In this document: positions 57,301 to 64,000 of the stretch, one piece after another
Layout of the letters: each line of letters starts with the position of its first letter
Numbering within the stretch: position 1 is the stretch's first letter
NCBI GenBank assembly: GCA_000149265.1
Contig: CH003381.1
Coordinates: 640,106 to 704,105, forward strand
From: Ciona savignyi
Lineage: Eukaryota; Chordata; Ascidiacea; Phlebobranchia; Cionidae
Direction of reading: 5' to 3'
DNA: 64,000 nt
The notes under the pieces: generated by a model
What the model saw: only the letters and a program-made list of their open reading frames with translations
Told to the model about the DNA's origin: nothing
Database searches by the model: none
Position numbers and translations under genes: made by a program

Positions 57301-60098
57301 AATTATATACCTCTGTTCTTCAGGCGCTCAGGATCCTGGCTTTTTTGGTGTAGTTCAATCAATTTTTCAAACGAGTTATCCCAATCATGCAATGGTTTCG
57401 TTATTCGTGCTCTTTGCACCATGCCCCTCTTTATATTTTCAGCCTCCTTTTCAAAGTTCTCTGTGTGACTTCGCAACTGCTCGTTCTGTAAATTAACATG
57501 CAGTGAATAAGCTGACAAGCAGTGCAATTCTCTGATCACTTTGAACCCTTCTTTGGGTTACCGGAGCTAATGCAGTGTATGTTGCCTTATTTTTGATAGA
57601 ATTTATTAATCCAATCGAATGGGTTCGGACGATGCTATGTGTTTAGACCAAGTAAACATCCGACTAGGTATAATATACAATTGATAATTATTAAATGATG
57701 TCAAAAATAACTTGAGAGAAATCCTTTTTTTAAATGCCGATATATATTCCCAGAGTCACCTATTTCCCAGAAGAACGTGACTACAAATTTAGATTCCTAG
57801 AAAGCACCAAGTATCGGAACTAAATAAACGTTTACCGTCCCATTCTCATAAAGATCAAAGCCAAGCATGCTATCATCATCCAACATATAAGCTTGACTAC
57901 GAAGTGATTTTATATTGGCGATGGCGCTTTCCATTCGTTTAAGAAGTTGTCCTCGTACAATTACTTTTAATTCAGAAGAATATTTGTCCAATCTGTTAAC
58001 CAACGATTCTTCAATCTGCAAAACAAGGTTTTTTTTGCCACGACATTATACATAGTATCTGAAGCATTGTCAACGACAACGGCAATATGTTTTGGCTAAG
58101 GTCGTTTAAATAGGAAAAAGGGGGTTTACCTTGCTCGGAAACTCCAAATATTTTGCCCGAAATGTCTCAGTTTCTTTGGCGCTTGAATTGGATTCTCTCC
58201 ACAATTTAGTTATTTCTTTTCTGAAGTGTACCGCCTTGTTCCTGTGGTGTATTTCTCGCATTTGCTCCAAATATGCTTCAGAGAGCGGATATTGCGGTTC
58301 TTCGTAACAAACAAAGCTTGTCGTCGCATCGTTTGGCGATAAGTCGTTTTGCTTTAGAAAACTTAGAAATGAAGATCGAATTTTTCTAAATTCCGCGTGT
58401 CTGCAAAATCATAAAAATAATACAATTAGTTTAAATAAAAAAAAAAACAGAGCAACACATTAAATTATACTCCAATTTGCTGGCCTGTTTGAGTAAGACT
58501 AGTTCTGGGTCCATTTCTTTCTACTAGATCTTTTGTTGTGTGACATTTTTACCTGCTGTCGTACTTCATTTTAAGGTCAGCTTTTTTCCTAGAGAGACGA
58601 TCGATATTGGCTTGGGACAAATCACTTTGTTCGCTCAAGTTTAGTGGATCTTCTCCTAAACTCTTGCACAGTCGATTCCCATCAGCCACGAGATTTTCAA
58701 TTACTTCAGATCGCTTCTTTTTTATATCATTGAGACGAATGATTAGTTTTCTCACTCGAGATTCCTGGTGAATTTGAGAACAATAATGAAATATGTTAAA
58801 TAGACAACAACACACGTTTTTACACTTTGAGTTATGACAGGAAGCATGAAATATTATTATAATATTTGGTCGAAAAACAGAACGTAAAATTAGAAAAATA
58901 CAAAATATAAAATAAGGTTATATAAATAATAAGAAATTTTATAGAAAAAATATTGGAAATGTATTGCAATAGTATGCTCATGCTTAATTACGTAAGTTGG
59001 CAAAAGCAGGGTGGTTATAAAATTTGATAGAATAATAAGTAAGCTATTACACAAAGACTTATCAAGCTATTACACAAAGACTTATCAAGCTATTACACAA
59101 AGACTTATCAAGCTATTACACAAAGACTTATCAAGCTAATACACAAAGACTGGGTGCAAACTCACGAATATATGTGTACCTGAGAAACTAAACCGTCTCG
59201 GACTGCACCGGTGCTCTCATTCGAACAGTTCACCGAAACTTCATTCAGTTCTTCGCTTTCCATACCGAGTTGTATTGCCACCACTCTCGACTCCTCTGTA
59301 AATCGTAATAAATTATCACGAATCTTCCTTTCCATCATTTCTTCCTCGTTCAGCATATTCCCCATAAGCGTCTCAATCTCTTCAGCAACCCTTACGCGTC
59401 GAGTTGAAATCTGTGAAATAAATTTTAGCGGTTTTGGATATATCATTTGCTCATGACCCGGTTCGGATGAGCGGATAGCTTATCTCACCTGAAAGAAATG
59501 GCTGTGGGTTGTCCATTTTGCACACATCTTACCAGATTTAAACACGGAATATTGTGGTGAGTTACGCAGGTTTAAACTCGAATACAAAATGCGATTACTA
59601 ATATACAAGGGGGTTCTGGGTTGGAAATTAAAATATAAAGATAAAAATATAGCAGATGAATAGGATAGAATATTCATGTTTATCCCTGTGAGTGGAAAAA
59701 CCAAGGGTGTTAACACACGGGCAATCGTCAGTTCACCTTGCTCTCACCGTCGGGTTACCGGAGTTATTGCAGTGTGCTGTGTATATGATTCAAACGTCTC
59801 TTTACAATTTAGTAAAATCCATCAATTCGCTGGGTTCAGGAATTGTGCGTTAATTGACTTGCCCAAGGACCAACCAATTAGCTAGCGACCAGTTTCGAAC
59901 CTGCAACCCTTCGACTGAGAGGAAACGAACTAAACCACCAGACTAATCTGTCGAAGATGCTGGCAAATATTATTAATAAAGCAAAATACAATATGTAAAT
60001 ACCAGATTATCATCCATTCCGACTCGCCTCCAAAGCTCGTTCATTCTTCTGTTAAGCTCAATTGCACCATCCGATACGAAAGATATCTCACTCGACAT
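54310..60098 (-). CDS. PRC1: PRC1/Ase1 family microtubule-bundling protein, copy 2
   Basis: Exons: 60098-60003, 59410-59180, 58764-58553, 58400-58130, 58015-57836, 57485-57311, 56919-56821, 56153-55809, 55478-55332, and terminal 54489-54310 (stop TGA 54310-54312). The first nine agree in phase. The terminal frame (phase 0) needs an extra small exon; a 17-nt candidate at 54911-54895 has proper splice sites and phase, giving about 650 residues (human about 620). Long coiled-coil N-terminal half (GMESEELNEVSVN, AEEIETLMGNMLNEEEMMER). The spectrin-like microtubule-binding region matches human PRC1: SFEKLIELHQ, DPERLKNRGG, LLRDERARK, INGKNLEEYFAAKWEDLDR, RKKQTEEEARYGS. A basic tail (RKRRRRSKSES) is a likely nuclear signal. 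Family role: antiparallel microtubule crosslinker of the spindle midzone in cytokinesis. The exon 9 donor is GTCTGC, weaker than GTATGT in copy 1. It is divergent to the carboxypeptidase gene. Confidence 0.87.
54494..54645. repeat. Minisatellite beside the last PRC1 copy 2 exon
   Basis: About seven units of an ACACCAAAAATTAAGGATA-type 21-base repeat, longer than the counterpart at 40762-40845. Confidence 0.85.
56215..56510. repeat. Repeat of unknown class in PRC1 copy 2 intron
   Basis: Counterpart of 42330-42610, with GGGCTTAGCGCGAGTTGGTG at the start. The segment following it in the left unit is the transposon remnant, absent here. Confidence 0.4.
57520..57672 (-). repeat. Degraded SINE-like fragment, shared by both units
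   Basis: Counterpart of 45158-45308, with GGTTACCGGAGCTAATGCAG. Confidence 0.6.
59041..59151. repeat. Minisatellite, five 23-base units, PRC1 copy 2 intron 2
   Basis: Same unit and count as 47834-47944. The last unit differs by one base (AAGCTAATACAC). Confidence 0.95.
59661..59949 (-). repeat. tRNA-derived SINE-like repeat, full length, best B box
   Basis: The tail GATAGAATATTCATG is at left. The head at the right, on the minus strand, contains the near-canonical B box GGTTCGAAACT (59891-59901). PRC1 intron 1; a deleted form is at 48360-48587. Confidence 0.8.
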
Positions 60099-62531
60099 GG
60101 CTGTACTTGGTCGATATTTCTAGACTCAGAATTTCTAAATTTAAGTGGTTTTCACCGAGCCGATGTGTTGTTGTTATGAAACATTCAAAAATAATAACAC
60201 TGATTTGCTGGTTCATAAATCACTTTAACAAAAAAGTTACCCGAAATAAATGGTAATAATGAAAGCAATCTTGAAAACATAGACAATTCGTTCTGAAAAT
60301 GAACTGAAAAATCGTTTTTCTTTCACGTATGGTGCGAATAATGATTAGTTTTATCACCTAAGACTCGACGTTCGGCGTTACACTGTAGCAGAAGTTGCAA
60401 GTCTATAAGACGCAGGGGCCGAGAAGGAAATGGGACACAACACAATAATAAGAAAAATTCGCCTTTCGCCCCAGTCTATCTTTTGTTGAATATGTGCTGC
60501 AACTAATTGCGGTGGGCAGATCTCACATCCACCGCCTTCTCCCAAAGTTTAATTTAAATTGCATCACTGAAATAAAATTAATTTGTTGCGGATCAAATCT
60601 CAACCAGATATACCGGATGTCCATCATTGGGTTATGGAATATGTTGTAATTTTTCTGGTTGACCAGTCGATAATATGTCGGACCTTCCGTTTACTTAAGG
60701 TAGCCTATTCTTACCATCCTTAACAACTTTACGATCTCAAATTCTCTTTAATGAATATGTCATATTTTACTGAGACTCACCTTTGAGAAACATTTTTTTA
60801 ACTCCATTCTTTAAATATTGTGTAGTTAGTTTATGCACGATTTTCTTAAATGTTAGTAAATCAAATTTCCTAAAATTTTAACAAGTAATCAAATAAACTG
60901 TCGTTAAAACTGACACACACCCAGGAATCCGGTCAAATGACAAAAAAACGAAAATGGGTGCTGCCAATTGATCTAGTCGATGGTACGTGATAAAATATAG
61001 GTTGTTCGGATTTTCAAGTGCTCGATTAATATTGGTTGGTATAGAATACTTTAGTAATTCGTTTATCTGTCAATGAAATTTTGGGAAAAGTAGGCTATAA
61101 AATCAAAGAAATGAGTGGCGAGTGAAGTTTGTGTAATATGCTCAAAAACGGCTTGAGGTTTTGTAAAATTTGGACAAAAGTTTGATAGCACTTGTCGTTC
61201 AAAATGTCTTCGATAGACATGTATAGCTCGTAACTGAGCCCAATTAAGTGTTTTTTTAAAAAACATCTTGGCTATACTATATAAAGTGGATTTTCCGAGT
61301 ATAATGTGATATATGCTTTCATTCATTAGTTCACTAGAACACTATTTATGTTTTATTCCACTGAGTTTAGAAAACAAAAAAATCGTCATACGGGACTTTG
61401 TTAAAAAAGGAATACCTATAATGCACATATGCGATATATATATCACACCGACAATCGTCAGTTTACGAGTTTCGGAACAATTGCAGTGCGTTGTATATGA
61501 TCGAAACGATTCTTTAATAGAATCTAGTAGAACCAGGCAATGTTCGTTAAATGCCTTCTCAGCATGTATTCGTCTAGTAGGCGGGGGGTTTCGATTCGTT
61601 TAACCTTTCGAAAGCTTGCACCACCTACGACCGTACTGAACTATACTCCGTCGAAAACATGTTATCTACGGTGGTAGATACACACTTTACAGACTTCTTA
61701 ACAAGTACTGCTATCATTACCAGAGATGACGTAATTTGGTAACAGTTTTTACGAGTCAAAAACGCTGACGCACTTAAACCCACTATAACCGACAGAATAA
61801 AAAAAAACAGGAATGTCGTTCAACTAATCGGGGATAACTGTGCCTGGTCCGGCGCCACAATAAAGTTTGTTTGCTGTCTCAGGGGAAGTGTACACATTAG
61901 CAGATACTTACCTTAAGCATTGTCAAAACGCATTGAAATTTAATGCTCGGCAGTATATCATATGTGTGTAATGAACTGGGATTAGCAAGGATCGGTTTGT
62001 TTAGGGTGTTTTTGTCTGATTAGAAGATGAAACTTTATCTAATATTTTATTTCTTGGACAAAACATAATTTAAACTAAAATATATTAAATTGATACACCA
62101 ACGTGTCAATAATAAATGGATTATTCTTTCAGGGCTTAAACAGCATTATAGGTTAAGGTATACTTTCAGGTTTACCGTTTTCTATAGGTTAGAGCAAAAT
62201 CTGCTATGTTAGCATCACATTTTGTTGGGATATGTGCATTTATGTGTTTTATGCATTTGTCTTCAAGTTAAACAGAAAACAAGATTTCTAATTCTAGTTG
62301 TATTATTCAATTCTAGTTTCACTTAACTGCTTCATTAGCTCGTCTTATTCAAATAAAAAAAACTAATATTTAAATAAAAAAAAATTTTCCTGATTTTGTT
62401 CTAGTTCTGTTAAATACCGGCTTTTGTATCACTAAGTGTGATATCCAGCTATTATCACTTCGTGGGCATAGTATATTTAATTACTTCCCATTAGTAGTAT
62501 TTTTTTCCAAGTGTAACAGAATTTGACATAG
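60099..62531. other. Divergent promoter region PRC1 copy 2 / carboxypeptidase copy 2
   Basis: About 2.4 kb between two opposite start codons, matching 48726-51469 without the foldback insertion. A degraded SINE lies around 61448-61620. No gene is recognisable. Conserved pieces next to the two ATGs may include the promoters. Confidence 0.55.
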
Positions 62532-63412
62532 ATGTCGAGAAAGGTGATCGGGTTAACAATTGTAGTAGCGTGTATTGGAATCGGGTTAGGGGTGGTGATC
62601 GGCTATTTCTCGCACACACCTAAAGCTCCAACAAACCCGGAATGGGTTGCAACGGTGGAAACCTTCTTCCGTGACTTGGACGAAGATTTTCTTTCCACAT
62701 TCGTGGATGGTATACAAGCGGATAATATAAGGAACAATTTGCAGTAAGCAATCCTTGATTTTAAGGATTATTTATTTTGCACAGATTGTTTAAAGCCATT
62801 TTAGGAGTCTCTTAATAACACTAATTTTTTTGCAATGTTCGTTATCCGAATTATTAGCTATATATATGGGTTCTACCAAAAATTGAAAAAACGTTAATGG
62901 TTTTTACCAAAATTGAAGCAACGTGGCAATCATGTACAACACACAACAGTTATCCCGGTAAACAGGGTCTGTGCAAAGCAATCTGGCTATCACTCGTGTG
63001 AGAACGCTCATTTGCGTAAGCGCGATGTAATCTGACGAGTGGCCGTGTTCCTTTTATGGGGATTAACATCAATATCCTATCCTTTTAATTACATATTTCA
63101 GCAAAGTAATTTTGCAGATTCTTCGCCGATCAGCCGCACATGGCAACTTCCCCACGTGACGAGGCATTGGCCAATCACATCAATCAATTATGGACCGACC
63201 AGTTGGACAGCTCCAGCATGAAAGCATATCAAATAATGCACGGGCTGCTATCAGAAGATCCAAATAAACCGAACACTTTCACAGTGGTTGATGAAAGCAA
63301 CAATGAATTCTTCAGGTCAAGGCAAACAGAGATAGTCTATGAAGAATACATGAAAAATCCAGAATCTATAGTTCCTTATTTCAACGCATTTGGACCTCCC
63401 GGGGATGTTCAG
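62532..63412 (+). CDS. Glutamate carboxypeptidase II-like (FOLH1/NAALAD2 family, M28B), copy 2, 3' partial
   Basis: Exons 62532-62743 and 63118-63412 are joined in phase (CA|A), and the frame is open at the last donor (CAG|GTGACG). The first 30 residues are a short cytoplasmic start plus one hydrophobic segment (VIGLTIVVACIGIGLGVVIGYF), as in type II membrane peptidases of this family. Then ADNIRNNLQFFADQPHMATS, DEALANHINQLW and VPYFNAFGPPGDVQ follow the order of human FOLH1 (ENIKKFL, PHLAG, IQSQW, VPPFSAFSPQG). Zinc-binding and catalytic residues would be in exons beyond the window. Family role: zinc metallopeptidase removing C-terminal glutamate, e.g. from N-acetyl-aspartyl-glutamate or folate conjugates, at the cell surface. 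Which paralogue it is cannot be told from this part. Confidence 0.83.
62862..63084 (+). repeat. Degraded SINE-like repeat before carboxypeptidase exon 2
   Basis: Counterpart of 51800-52020; ends GGGGATTAACATCAATATCC, 33 bases before the exon 2 acceptor. Confidence 0.6.
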
Positions 63413-63850
63413 GTGACGTACTTGCGTATTACGTCATTATGTAAATACGAGATGTGTTCGTTTACTTTGTTTGTTTCCTAAGTTAGTGTAGGTATTTGTA
63501 ATATTTTTTACCGGCCTCAGTTTCGAACCAAACTCGTTGCTAAGACCCTATATTTGTGTATGTAAGTCTGTATATGTATCGGCCGCGTTAACCATTTAGC
63601 CACACGACCGTACAAGGTATTTGCAATGATGCTGTGGGCTGAAAACCGTCTAGGCTACATGCTGTGCACCACTGACAATATTCTCTCGCACACGGCATAT
63701 TAATGGACAGCGCATTGTTCCAATCTTCAAGAAATAGGTCGACTACAAATAAAACTTTTGAATGTCAAAGATTATATTGAGCAATCCTTTTGCATAACTT
63801 GGTGAATTAGTGCGTCGCATTTTAGCCGAATGGTTGCAGATCCAAAACTG
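63413..63850. other. Start of carboxypeptidase intron 2
   Basis: It matches 52349-52842, with small indels, and contains no exon. Confidence 0.55.
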
Positions 63851-64000
63851 GATAGGATAGAATAGGATAGGATAGGATAGGATAGGATAGAATAGAATAT
63901 TCATCTTTATCCCCGTGAATGGGAAAACCAAGGGGGTTAACACACGGGCAATCGTCAGATCACCTCGCGCCCATCGTCAGGTTACCGGAGCTATTGCAGT
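63851..64000 (-). repeat. SINE-like repeat with long (GGATA)n tail, cut by window end
   Basis: GGATAGGATAGAATAGGATA and further units (63851-63897) lead into ATTCATCTTTATCC and the conserved 3' body. The long uninterrupted tail suggests a young copy. It is absent at the matching place in the left unit (about 52842). Confidence 0.85.

Larger units (their letters stand above)
53898..64000. repeat. Right unit of the tandem duplication (continues past window)
   Basis: It starts at CAATATTTCTATTGAAAAGA, the counterpart of about 40185. It carries PRC1 copy 2 and carboxypeptidase copy 2 with none of the four insertions seen in the left unit. A SINE with a fresh (GGATA)n tail at 63851 is the only clear insertion private to this unit. 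The unit's right end is outside the window. Confidence 0.85.

Overview
This is a nuclear DNA window from an animal, most likely an ascidian tunicate of the Ciona type. The genes are animal orthologues split into many small exons with GT-AG introns (one GC-AG). The DNA is AT-rich and carries many copies of one tRNA-derived SINE-like repeat, plus several MITEs with clear terminal inverted repeats (TIRs) and target-site duplications (TSDs). The ascidian assignment is inferred from gene content and repeat style. Exon models were built by hand from splice signals, reading phase and recalled similarity to human proteins.

Layout. (1) 1-11705, plus: TTC13, a TPR protein whose 5' end lies left of the window; its last splice acceptor lies in the TIR of a MITE. 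(2) 16030-19502, minus: HLX homeobox gene, six exons, with an eh1 motif, a complete homeodomain and a GC-AG intron inside the homeobox. It is flanked by 4.3 kb and 4.4 kb of non-coding DNA. (3) 23862-30247, minus: a PP2C-like (PP2D1-type) gene that has lost metal-binding aspartates and is probably a pseudophosphatase. (4) 30822-31454, minus: single-exon SPMIP8 (TEPP), a sperm microtubule inner protein. (5) 32267-39338, plus: DET1, ten exons and complete, with several SINEs and a hAT-type MITE in its introns.

(6) About 40185 to the right edge: a large tandem segmental duplication with its junction near 53898. Each unit carries a minus-strand PRC1 gene and, head-to-head, the plus-strand 5' end of a glutamate carboxypeptidase II (FOLH1/NAALAD2-like) gene. 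The right-hand PRC1 (54310-60098) is open in every exon I could assign. The left-hand PRC1 (40577-48725) has two single-base frameshifts, and its unit carries four extra insertions absent from the right unit: two hAT MITEs, a 1.56-kb transposon remnant and a foldback minisatellite with a 9-bp TSD. The left carboxypeptidase copy keeps only its first two exons; the right copy continues past the window.

The genes do not form one pathway. They cover ubiquitin ligase (DET1), cytokinesis (PRC1), sperm axoneme (SPMIP8), transcription (HLX) and membrane peptidase roles. In human, DET1 and PRC1 are both at 15q26 and HLX and TTC13 are both on 1q, so parts of this order may be ancient linkage.
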